Shown here: positions 26,714 through 35,044 of the stretch, in pieces
Layout: every line of letters begins with the position of its first letter
Numbering within the stretch: the stretch's first letter is position 1
NCBI GenBank assembly: GCA_900557195.1
Contig: USRT01000014.1
Location: forward strand, 1-50,996
Direction: 5' to 3'
DNA: 50,996 nucleotides
DNA from: an uncultured Clostridium sp.
Lineage (GTDB): Bacteria; Bacillota; Clostridia; TANB77; CAG-508
The notes under the pieces: generated by a model
What the model was told of the DNA's origin: nothing
The model's input: only the letters and a program-made list of their open reading frames with translations
The model's database searches: none
Made by a program: the position numbers and the translations under genes

Positions 26714-27094
26714 ATGTTAAATAATAATAAAATATTAAAAATAACAAGAGTTATTTTAATAATAATGACAGTACTATCTGTATTATTTGCAATTAGTGGA
26801 GTCGTTTCAGCATCAGGAGAGTTTGTTGGAAAAGTTCCTACAGCACAAGGAGGATCTTTAGTTGATAAAACACAATCTATGGCTGGTATTATATTAGGTG
26901 TTATACAAGCTGTAGGTATGTCTATAGCTGTTATTATACTTGTATGGCTAGGTATAAAATATATAATGGCATCTCCAGATGGAAAAGCAGAAATCAAAAA
27001 ACAGGCTTTTGGTTATATATTAGGTTCTGTATTATTATTTGGTGCTGCATGGCTTGTGCCACTATTAAAAGGTGTAATCGATTCAGCACAGTAA
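26714..27094 (+). CDS. VirB2/TrbC-like pilin, type A copy 1
   Basis: This 126-residue protein has a signal peptide-like first helix ending near SGVVSASGE, then two hydrophobic helices joined by a short basic loop. The core reads MAGIILGVIQAVGMSIAVII, then LGIKYIMASPDGKAEIKKQ, typical of Mbov_0395/TrbC-type pilin-like proteins of Firmicute conjugation systems. It closely resembles the next gene. AAAGGAGGAAAACGT precedes ATG 26714, so the upstream in-frame ATG (26681) is rejected. It should polymerise or line the channel of the secretion apparatus. Confidence 0.82.
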   Translation: MLNNNKILKITRVILIIMTVLSVLFAISGVVSASGEFVGKVPTAQGGSLVDKTQSMAGIILGVIQAVGMSIAVIILVWLGIKYIMASPDGKAEIKKQAFGYILGSVLLFGAAWLVPLLKGVIDSAQ

Positions 27095-27120
27095 ATAAAA
27101 TGAGAATTAAGGATTGAATT

Positions 27121-27474
27121 ATGAAAAAAGTTAAATTTATAAAATTTGTTTTTGTAATAGTACAGGTAATTTGTTTAATACTTATGGTTGCAAATAATGT
27201 ATATGCGAATATGAATGATATTTATAAGCAACCAAACCAAAATCCTTTTAATGATTCAGTATCTATCGTAATAGGTATAATGCAAGCAGTAGGAATGTCG
27301 GTTGCAGTAATAATGTTAACAATTATAGGTATAAAATATATAATGGCATCTCCAGAAGGAAAAGCAGATTTGAAACAACAACTTTTTCCGTACCTAATTG
27401 GTTGTGTATTACTATTCGGATGTTCTTGGTTAATTGGAACTATTGCTGACTTTGCATATGATAATATAAAATAG
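27121..27474 (+). CDS. VirB2/TrbC-like pilin, type A copy 2
   Basis: This 117-residue paralogue of the preceding gene shares the core IVIGIMQAVGMSVAVIML then IIGIKYIMASPEGKADLKQQ, and a final helix ending in SWLIGTIADF. The signal peptide ends near NNVYANM. Its own binding site is weak (AAGGATTGAATT), so it may depend on translation of the first pilin, 26 bases upstream. A terminator follows, separating it from the type B pilins. Confidence 0.82.
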   Translation: MKKVKFIKFVFVIVQVICLILMVANNVYANMNDIYKQPNQNPFNDSVSIVIGIMQAVGMSVAVIMLTIIGIKYIMASPEGKADLKQQLFPYLIGCVLLFGCSWLIGTIADFAYDNIK

Positions 27475-27476
27475 AT

Positions 27477-27517
27477 AAAAACCTTTAAAATAGCAATTAT
27501 GCTTTTTAAAGGTTTTT
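27477..27517 (+). terminator. Terminator after type A pilins
   Basis: AAAAACCTTTAAAA pairs with TTTTAAAGGTTTTT around a 13-base loop, with the T-run forming part of the 3' arm. Confidence 0.85.
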
Positions 27518-27644
27518 ATTATATATATAGAACATCTATGAGAATAGTTATATTGAAAGTAAAAATATATTTAATTCGTAATTGATATAAAAATTAATAA
27601 AGTAAAATTAACACATTATAGAGAGTTGAAAGGGAGGATTTGTT

Positions 27645-28040
27645 ATGATTAACAAGAAAATGCTAATTAAGATTTTTTGTAGTTTAATTACATCAATACT
27701 TATAGTTAGCTTTACTACTACTGTTAATGCATTTAGTTTTCAGGAAATTTTTGATAAGGCAAAATTTTTTGAATTAATAGGTTTACCAGAGACAAATAAC
27801 ATATTATCACAGCAAACATTAGAAGAAATATTCATTCCAATAGGACAAGTATTAGTTACGATTGCTGGAATTGTATTAGTAGTTGTTACATTACTAATGG
27901 CAATAAAATATCTTACAGCTAATGCAGAACAAAGAGGAAAACTTAAGCAACAATTAGTAGGTTTAGTGGTTTCAACTGTTGTTATTTATGGAGCCGTAGG
28001 AATTTGGTCAATAATAAAGAGTTTTATGGAAAATATATGA
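27645..28040 (+). CDS. VirB2/TrbC-like pilin, type B copy 1
   Basis: This 131-residue protein has a signal peptide ending near TVNAFS, a mature acidic N-terminal part, then IFIPIGQVLVTIAGIVLVVV, MAIKYLTANAEQRGKLKQQL and a last helix. The KYLTANAEQ-type loop matches the KYIMASPEG loop of type A, so both types share a fold, but the N-terminal parts differ. GGGAGGATTTGTT precedes the start. It has its own terminator, so its amount can be set separately. Confidence 0.82.
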   Translation: MINKKMLIKIFCSLITSILIVSFTTTVNAFSFQEIFDKAKFFELIGLPETNNILSQQTLEEIFIPIGQVLVTIAGIVLVVVTLLMAIKYLTANAEQRGKLKQQLVGLVVSTVVIYGAVGIWSIIKSFMENI

Positions 28041-28048
28041 GTATCGAT

Positions 28049-28102
28049 AATAACTTTTAAAAATGTTCATAATATTACATTTTAAAAGTTATTATTTTTT
28101 TT
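28049..28102 (+). terminator. Terminator after type B pilin 1
   Basis: AATAACTTTTAAAAATGT pairs with ACATTTTAAAAGTTATT, followed by a T-run. Confidence 0.88.
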
Positions 28103-28213
28103 GACAACATAATTAATGTAGATTTCCGTAGACAATTTGATAAAATGTAAAATATTACAATATTACAATTAAATTAAATTTTTGAAAAGTAGAGTAATAT
28201 CAAGGGTTTTATG

Positions 28214-28242
28214 TTGAAAAATTAATAAAAATAGAGTATAAT
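28214..28242 (+). promoter_or_regulatory. Promoter for type B pilin 2 and the core operon
   Basis: TTGAAA (28214-28219), 17 bases, then TATAAT (28237-28242), 21 bases before the GTG start. Confidence 0.75.
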
Positions 28243-28263
28243 AAATAAAAATGAGGTGATTGT

Positions 28264-28677
28264 GTGAAAACAAAAAAGAAAGCAATTATGTTAATAATAA
28301 TTTCAATTCTAACAATATTAGTTTTGGTTCAGTTTACAAATGATACATATGCATTTAGCTTGCAGGATATGAAAACTAAAGCTGATAATTTTAAGTCTGC
28401 AGGACAAGGTGAGGCAGATAAAATTTTACCAATAGAGGGTTCGGGAGGTATAGAAGAAAAATTTATTCCTATAGGACAAGTTTTAGTTACAATAGCAAGT
28501 GTTGTATTGGTAATTGTTACATTAATAATGGCAATAAAATATCTTACAGCTAATGCAGAGCAAAAAGGAAAATTAAAACAACAATTAATTGGATTAGTTG
28601 TTTCAATTATTGTTATTTATGGAGCTGTAGGAATATGGACTATTATACAAGATATTATGAAAGCATCTGAATTATAA
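28264..28677 (+). CDS. VirB2/TrbC-like pilin, type B copy 2
   Basis: This 137-residue paralogue of the gene at 27645 has a signal peptide ending near DTYAFS, an added mature segment (KTKADNFKSAGQGEADK), then KFIPIGQVLVTIASVVLV, IMAIKYLTANAEQKGKLKQQ and VIYGAVGIW. It starts with GTG 28264 after GAGGTGATT. No terminator separates it from the PrgI-like and VirB4 genes, so it is the first gene of the core operon. Confidence 0.84.
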   Translation: MKTKKKAIMLIIISILTILVLVQFTNDTYAFSLQDMKTKADNFKSAGQGEADKILPIEGSGGIEEKFIPIGQVLVTIASVVLVIVTLIMAIKYLTANAEQKGKLKQQLIGLVVSIIVIYGAVGIWTIIQDIMKASEL

Positions 28678-28698
28678 GATACAAAGGAGGAATTAAAT

Positions 28699-29034
28699 AT
28701 GGCAACTCATTATATACCAAGAAATGTAAAGGGTGAAGGTAGAATTTTATATATTTTCTCTACAAAGGCATTAATTACTACTGCAATAGGTGGAGGAATT
28801 GGCTTTTTGTTTTTCTTCATTTTTAGTGCAGTTGGAATAAAAATGGTTGGAATAATATTACTTTTAATATTTGCCTTACTAGGATTTGCAGTTGGAACAG
28901 TTAAGATTCCGGCTATTACAGGAATTAAATTTACTAAAAACGTGGCTGGAGATTCAATAGATGATGTAGTTATGAGATATATAAAATTAAAAATGAATAA
29001 AAAGATATATACATATACAAAGGAGGAAGAATAA
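28699..29034 (+). CDS. PrgI-like membrane protein
   Basis: This 111-residue protein starts MATHYIPRNVKGEGRILYIF, has two adjacent membrane helices with a GGGIGFLFFFIFSAVG core, and ends in a cytoplasmic KMNKKIYTYTKEEE tail. This is the pattern of PrgI family proteins (VirB3-like position), which sit next to VirB4 in Gram-positive conjugation loci. CAAAGGAGGAATTAAAT precedes the ATG. Its stop overlaps the next start by one base (TAATG), implying coupled translation. Confidence 0.85.
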   Translation: MATHYIPRNVKGEGRILYIFSTKALITTAIGGGIGFLFFFIFSAVGIKMVGIILLLIFALLGFAVGTVKIPAITGIKFTKNVAGDSIDDVVMRYIKLKMNKKIYTYTKEEE

Positions 29035-30243
29035 TGGGAGGTTCAAACACAATATTTTGGTTAAATATGATATTGGTAATTTTAGTACTAGCTATTGTGA
29101 TATTAGGTGGTGCAGTTATTCTTATTATTTTAAAAAGAAAAAAGCAAGAACAAGAAAATAATTATAATGAAGAAGAACAGAAGAATAAAAAAAGTGAAGG
29201 CAGTAAAGTACAGGGTAGAGAAAGTATACATAAATTTATGGAGTTTGATGAAGTTATTGACAATATGATTGTTAGAAAAAATAGAACTCAATATATTATG
29301 GTTATACAATGTAAAGGAATTAATTATGATCTTTTATCTGAATCAGAAAAAGAAGCAGTAGAGAATGGATTTACACAATTCTTAAATACATTAAGATTTC
29401 CTATACAATTATATGTACAAACAAGAAGTTTAAATTTACATGATATTATAGAACAATATAGAGAGAAAGTTAACAATATCCAAACTGAAATAAACCGGGT
29501 TAGATGCAAGAATTAAAAAAGCTAGACTTGCTGGAAATAAAACTGTAGTTGAAAAATTGGAATTTGAAAGAAGAAGAAAAAACAATGTATTAGAATATGG
29601 AAATGATATATCAAATTATGTAGAAAGAATGAGCCAGAATCAAAATGTATTACAACAGAATACATATGTTATTGTTTCATATTATACAGCTGAATTTGGC
29701 GGAGAAATAAACAATTATTCAAAAGAAGAAATTGATAATATTAGTTTCTCTGAGTTATATACAAGAGTACAAGCAGTAATTAGAAGTTTAGCATCTGCAG
29801 AGGTTTATGGTAGAGTATTAGAATCAGAAGAATTAGCAGAATTATTATATATAGCATACAACAGAGATGAATCAGAAGTATTAAATTTAAGAAGAGCATT
29901 TGATGCAGGATTTAATGAATTTTATGTTACTTCACCAGATATATTAGAAAAGAAAAAGAAAAAGATAGAACAAGAAATTGAAGAGCAAGCTATTGAACTT
30001 GCTACAAGTAGTTTACTTGAGGCAGATAGAATAAGAATGCTAGAGAATAGTAAGCCACAGAGAATTAAAGATAGAGCAAATGAAATTGTAGATTCATATA
30101 AAGATTCTTTAGATAAAGAATTATATAAAGAAACAAAAAAGCAAATTGAAAATAGCGATAAAAGTGAAGAAGATGATACAAAAGAAGAAAAGTCAAGTAA
30201 AAAAATACAATCGAGAAGAACAACAAGAACAAGAAAAGCTTAA
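29034..30243 (+). CDS. VirB4 N-domain-like protein, read through one CGG +1 shift
   Basis: Zero frame ends at 29516. Skipping the C of CGG at codon 155 (29496) gives 402 residues: a membrane helix (about 8-30), an acidic/basic linker, then an alpha/beta domain starting ESIHKFMEFDEVIDNMIVRK with QYIMVIQCKG, RFPIQLYVQTRSLNL and a coiled-coil TEIN-G-LDARIKKARLAGN, followed by AEFGGEI and a long basic C-terminus. It resembles the N-terminal (TraC_F/CagE-like) domain of VirB4, encoded here apart from the ATPase. It is coupled to the PrgI-like gene and lies 35 bases before VirB4, with which it may form a complex. Confidence 0.8.
29496..29498 (+). other. CGG +1 frameshift site (VirB4 N-domain-like gene)
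   Basis: Zero frame ATA AAC CGG GTT stops six codons on. Skipping the C gives AAC GGG TTA GAT GCA AGA, continuing the coiled coil. The word is CGGG. Confidence 0.88.
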
Positions 30244-30278
30244 ACATAGGAAGAATATAAAAGAAGGAGAATGATTTT

Positions 30279-32243
30279 ATGAAAATGGAAAATCGTAAAA
30301 ACTCTGAATTAGAAAATCAAAAAAATAAAGAGAAAAAGGTAAATAATGATAGTATTTTAAAAAGAAATCAAAAAAGCTTAAAAGATTTAATTGCACCAGC
30401 AGGAATAGATGCAACAAATACAAATCATTTAGAAATAATTTCAAATAAGAGTAGATTTGCGAGAAGTGCTATAGTATCAACAATACCAAGAACATGTACT
30501 TTTCCAGAATTTTTAAGAAGTATGTATACATTTGGAGATATAAATGTATCTGTATTTATAAAACCAATTAGTGAAAGTGTTTCACAAGCAGAACTAAATA
30601 GACAAATAAACCAATTAGAGTCTGAAAGAATAGTAGCCGTAGATAGAGGAGATATTAACCGTGAAAGAATTCTAGCTCAAAAAAGAGCAGAAACAGAAGA
30701 ATTAAGAGATTCTATTGCAGCAGGATTTAATAAATTATTTGATTCATCAATAGTATGTACATTGTTTGCATATAGTTTGCAAGAATTAGATAAACAAACT
30801 GAATTATTAGCTTCAGAGATGTCTAAAACATCTATTGGAATAAAACCTGCATGGGCTATGCAAGAAGATGCATTTAAATCTAATTTGCCTTTTCTTGATA
30901 ATAAATTAAAGATAAGTCATACCTTTGACCGTGGATCTATGGCTACGGTATTTCCATTTTTTAATTCTGAAGTGGGACATGAAAATGGTATTCCCCTAGG
31001 ATTTAATAGACAAACAGGTCTGCCAATTTTATTTGATAATTTTAGTCCTACTTTAACTAATTACAATATGGTTGTATTTGGTAAATCTGGTGCGGGTAAA
31101 GGTGTAACAATAAAAACGTTAACATCACGTTCATCAGTTTTAATGGGAATAGAAAGCTTAGCGTTAGATGCTGAAGGTGAATATGGTGTTGTAGCAGAAG
31201 CTTTAGGTGGAATAAATGTTGTTATAAGTCCAAATTCAAAAACAGTTATTAATTTATTTGATATAGAACCAGAAACTTTAAAAGATGAAATAACTGGTAA
31301 AGAGAGAACTGTATTAAATGTTGAAAATAAGGTAGAGGATGTAACACAAGCATTGTTAACAATGGCAAGAGGTTCAACAAGAAGTACAGAGGTAAATGAG
31401 CTTACAAAACAAATTATTGCAGAGTCTGTAGCAGAAGAATATGCATCTCATGGAATTAACAATAATATTGATAGTTTATATAGTTCTAAAGGAACAAATA
31501 ATTCAGATTTAGACTTTTTAGGACACCAAAAGAAACCAATGCCTACAATAGGTTCATGGTATAGAAGATTAGTAAAAAAAGCTAAGGAAAATAGAAATGA
31601 AGACTATAGATTTCATTACAGTTATCTAGTAAAAGTAATGAGACAATATGTAAGAGAACTAGATGGACAAATGGCATATTTTGATGGACAATCTACTTTT
31701 GAATTATTAGATGGAGTACCTTTTATTAACTTAGATATTTCTCAACTAGAAGAAAGATTTGCAAGACCACTTGCACAACAAATTTTACTATCTTGGATTT
31801 GGGAGAAATATGTAAAGAAAAACAGTGAAGATAAAACAAAGGCTGCTAAGAAAAGAGTTTTAGTGGATGAGGCATGGATGTTACTTCCATATCCAGAAGC
31901 TGTAGATTTCTTAAATACAATGGCAAGACGTGCTAGAAAAAGAAATGTATCTTTAGCAGTAATTTCACAAAAATTCCAAGATTTTTATGAAAAAGCAGAA
32001 GTTCAAGCAGTATTAACTTCATCAGATACTAAATTATTTTTAGCTCAAGATAAATCAGAAATTGAATATATAAAAGAAGTATTTAAACTAAGTGATGGAG
32101 AGGCATATTTCTTAACAACATGTTCAAGAGGAGAAGGACTACTAAAAGTTGGAGAAGATACAGCAATTATAGCTATAAAACCAACTAAAAAAGAATTTGA
32201 ATTTGTAGAAACGAACTTAAATAAATTAAAAAAAGAAGAATAA
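30279..32243 (+). CDS. VirB4-type secretion ATPase
   Basis: This 654-residue cytoplasmic ATPase powers assembly of a type IV secretion-like channel. The N-terminal half (about 30-250) includes the VirB4 block FARSAIVSTIPRTCTFPEFL; the C-terminal half is the RecA-like motor. Walker A reads GKSGAGKG (about 268-275), with Gly where Ser/Thr is usual. Walker B is VLVDEAWMLL (about 527), followed by RRARKRNVSLAVISQ and FLAQDK-x-EIEYI sensor segments found in VirB4/HerA motors. AAGAAGGAGAATGATTTT precedes the start. It lies between the VirB4 N-domain-like gene and the first TrbL-like channel gene. Confidence 0.94.
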   Translation: MKMENRKNSELENQKNKEKKVNNDSILKRNQKSLKDLIAPAGIDATNTNHLEIISNKSRFARSAIVSTIPRTCTFPEFLRSMYTFGDINVSVFIKPISESVSQAELNRQINQLESERIVAVDRGDINRERILAQKRAETEELRDSIAAGFNKLFDSSIVCTLFAYSLQELDKQTELLASEMSKTSIGIKPAWAMQEDAFKSNLPFLDNKLKISHTFDRGSMATVFPFFNSEVGHENGIPLGFNRQTGLPILFDNFSPTLTNYNMVVFGKSGAGKGVTIKTLTSRSSVLMGIESLALDAEGEYGVVAEALGGINVVISPNSKTVINLFDIEPETLKDEITGKERTVLNVENKVEDVTQALLTMARGSTRSTEVNELTKQIIAESVAEEYASHGINNNIDSLYSSKGTNNSDLDFLGHQKKPMPTIGSWYRRLVKKAKENRNEDYRFHYSYLVKVMRQYVRELDGQMAYFDGQSTFELLDGVPFINLDISQLEERFARPLAQQILLSWIWEKYVKKNSEDKTKAAKKRVLVDEAWMLLPYPEAVDFLNTMARRARKRNVSLAVISQKFQDFYEKAEVQAVLTSSDTKLFLAQDKSEIEYIKEVFKLSDGEAYFLTTCSRGEGLLKVGEDTAIIAIKPTKKEFEFVETNLNKLKKEE

Positions 32244-32260
32244 TACTAGAGGGAGTATAG

Positions 32261-33443
32261 ATGAAAAGAAGTATAACAATAGTATTAATAATAGCTATAT
32301 TAATTAATACATTATTTCCTAATTTCATATATGCAAGTGAGTATGGTACATACGATGAGGCACAAGAACATCAAAAAGATGGGGCGTCCATAAATGATAA
32401 ATTATGGGAGGAAGGTAAGGCTGATAAGGAAGCACGTAAAGGAAAAAGTACAGAGGATGTAAACGACACTAAAAGCTCATCGAATCTAATTGCAAATGTA
32501 TTATGTTGGCTCATTACATTACTACCGCACTCTGTTAATGCTTTAATGACTCTTGTTGTATATAGTACACAAGAAGATGGTTATTCGAGTATACTAGGAG
32601 GTGTTTCAGCTATTGCTGATAAGGAGTTTACAATAGAAAGTCTTTTGTTAGGTAAATATACTTTATTTGATATTGATTATTTTAAATATAATACTTCAAA
32701 TAATGAAAAAAATGTAAATTCAACTATTAAGCAAAGTGTAGCAACATGGTATTATGTTCTTAGAAATATATCTATAGTAATAAGTGTACTTGTATTAATA
32801 TATATAGGTATTAGAATGGCAGTATCTACTGTGGCATCAGAACAAGCAAAATATAAAAAAATGTTCACAGGTTGGGTAACTAGTTTTATATTATTATTTG
32901 TTATGCAATATATTTTCATATTTTTAATGACCCTGCAAGAATCATTATTACAGATAGTTGCTACATGGACAAAAGGAGAAGGTTTTGAAGAAGCAATTAT
33001 AACTCATATATGGGATACATTAAAAAATTCATATCGGATGGAATAATGTTTGGGTTGTTATTGAATATTGTATGCTTGTATATTATCAAGTAAAATTCTT
33101 TATAGTTTACTTTAAAAGATTGTTAGAAGTAGGATTTTTAATTTCAATAAGTCCATTAGTAACTATTACATATCCAATAGATAAAGTAGGCGATGGAAGA
33201 GCACAAGCATATAAAGCTTGGCTAACTAAGATAATTTATAATATATTTATACAATTAATACATGCTATTGTTTATGTGGTTTTCATTTTCTCAGCAGCAG
33301 AAATTGCAAAAACAGTACCGATTATAGGAATATTATTTTTAACAACATTGTCTAGAACTGAAAAAATTATAAAAACAACATTTGGCTTAAGAGGAAAAGG
33401 CTTAGGCGATGAAAAATTACTAGATAAATTAAAGAAAGGTTAA
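32261..33443 (+). CDS. TrbL/VirB6-like channel protein 1, read through one CGG +1 shift
   Basis: Zero frame ends at 33046. Skipping the C of CGG at codon 259 (33035) gives 393 residues with a signal peptide (ending near YASEYG), an acidic region and about six membrane helices. It carries the signature shared by all three channel proteins here: TWYYVLRNISIVISVLVLIY, then IGIRMAVSTVASEQAKYKKM. After the shift the protein continues NSY-G-WNNVWVVIEYCMLVYY and the helix SPLVTITYPIDKVGDGRAQA, present in channel 3 at the same place. That shows the two parts belong to one protein. It should form the inner-membrane channel with VirB4. Confidence 0.88.
33035..33037 (+). other. CGG +1 frameshift site (TrbL-like 1)
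   Basis: Zero frame TCA TAT CGG ATG GAA TAA stops at once. Skipping the C gives TAT GGA TGG AAT AAT GTT TGG and joins two halves that are contiguous in the paralogue at 38418. The word is CGGA. Confidence 0.93.
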
Positions 33444-33451
33444 AAGTTATA

Positions 33452-35005
33452 ATGGAAAATAAAAAAGATAAAAGATTAATAAAAATTATAGTTTCCATAA
33501 TAATTGTTTTGATTTTATTGCTGATTCTGGTAATTACTAGATTAAGAAATGTGACTGTACAAGAAAACAAAGAATTAGATAGAATAAAGTCGTATACTAC
33601 TATTGATGACTTTAAAACAGTTGAAGAAGTGGCAAAGTACTTAGAATGTGATTATATAAAACAAGAGAAGTCTAAAGTAGAAAACTATAATTTAGATTTT
33701 TATATAAAAATAAAGTTGTTGCCATATACAGATAATAATAGTAATGAAAGTTTTTATAATAAATTAATTTCTTATAGTGCTAAAGTATTGAAATATGATA
33801 ATTTTAGAATTATAGATAGAGAAAATAATAACATAATTGAAGTTGTTTGTGATAAAGAAAAAGAAAATATAAAGACTATTATTATAAATGGAGAAAGTAA
33901 TTATTTTGCAAAAAGAGACTCTGAAATACAAATGAACAATTTTAAACAAGTTAAGGAAACAAATCTAACAATACAATCTGATATATTAACAAAATTAATA
34001 AGTAATAACTGGAGAATAAAAGAATCAGATATTGGAACAAAGGAAAGTACATTTAATTCTTATGATATATATTTTGATGAAGGTATAGAATTAAGAAAAA
34101 TAGATAATAGAGTTTTTAATATAGTTTTTACAGATAAGTATAAGTTAAATATAGTAAATAATATTACTACAGATACTTCTAAAGAAGATATTATAAAAAT
34201 ATTAGGGGAACCAACATTTAAAGATGAACAAACAGGAGTAATTGGTTATAAAGGAAAAGAGGTTTATGTATTTTTTAATACAGAAAAGCAAATTTCAATT
34301 TATAAAGTTGTACAAGAGAGCAAAGAAGATAAAGAATTTTCAGAATTATTAGATAAATATATTGAAGATAAAAATACTGAAGATTTTATGAACAAAATAA
34401 AACAAATATGGAATGATTATGATGAGTCACAAGTAAATGGAAATAAAAAAGAATTAAGATATTCATTAAAAGGAATAGAAGTAACTAACAATTCGGTTAA
34501 TATTTATTCAAATTTTTCAACCAATATTTATAAAGAAAAAAGTGCTGATGAATTTAAGAACGAAATATTAACAGCAAATGGAATTATATTTCAGAATAGT
34601 GACTTAGTTTTAAAAAATGAAACTAATAGAAATAAAAGTTTAAATAGTAGAAAATATGTATTAGAAAATTTTGTTACTTCAGAATATGATGATACAAATA
34701 GTAATTCTATTAAAAGTAGTGAATTTTTAGAATACAAAAACTATAGTGATGAAAATACATTTTCTGTTAAATTTATTTCTAAAACAGGAAGTTATCCTAA
34801 TAGTGAGCTAAAGCAATATGTAAATAATGGCTTATGGATTAATGATTATATATATGTATATAGTATAGCAAATAGTGGAATATATGCTTATAATACAAGA
34901 ACTAGAAACTATGCTACATTAGTAACAGGTAATGAAGAATTTAAAAATTTAAAATATGAAAATAATAAGTTATTTTATGATGATAAACAAATAAATTTTA
35001 GATAG
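33452..35005 (+). CDS. Unknown membrane-anchored extracytoplasmic protein
   Basis: This 517-residue protein has a short basic cytoplasmic end, one membrane helix (about 12-30) and a large polar extracytoplasmic domain. The middle (about 200-300) contains two related units, including TDTSKEDIIKILGEPTFKDE then GYKGKEVYVFFNTEKQISIY, a layout seen in SmpA/BamE-like or DUF4309-like 'GxPt' lipoprotein domains. The final part (about 400-515) is beta-rich: NGLWINDYIYVYSIANSGIY. It starts nine bases after channel 1 and is transcribed with the locus. I do not recognise a family; a surface-exposed accessory subunit is plausible. Confidence 0.75.
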   Translation: MENKKDKRLIKIIVSIIIVLILLLILVITRLRNVTVQENKELDRIKSYTTIDDFKTVEEVAKYLECDYIKQEKSKVENYNLDFYIKIKLLPYTDNNSNESFYNKLISYSAKVLKYDNFRIIDRENNNIIEVVCDKEKENIKTIIINGESNYFAKRDSEIQMNNFKQVKETNLTIQSDILTKLISNNWRIKESDIGTKESTFNSYDIYFDEGIELRKIDNRVFNIVFTDKYKLNIVNNITTDTSKEDIIKILGEPTFKDEQTGVIGYKGKEVYVFFNTEKQISIYKVVQESKEDKEFSELLDKYIEDKNTEDFMNKIKQIWNDYDESQVNGNKKELRYSLKGIEVTNNSVNIYSNFSTNIYKEKSADEFKNEILTANGIIFQNSDLVLKNETNRNKSLNSRKYVLENFVTSEYDDTNSNSIKSSEFLEYKNYSDENTFSVKFISKTGSYPNSELKQYVNNGLWINDYIYVYSIANSGIYAYNTRTRNYATLVTGNEEFKNLKYENNKLFYDDKQINFR

Positions 35006-35044
35006 AGATTTAAATAAGTATTTGAAAGGAGGTAATATATATAT

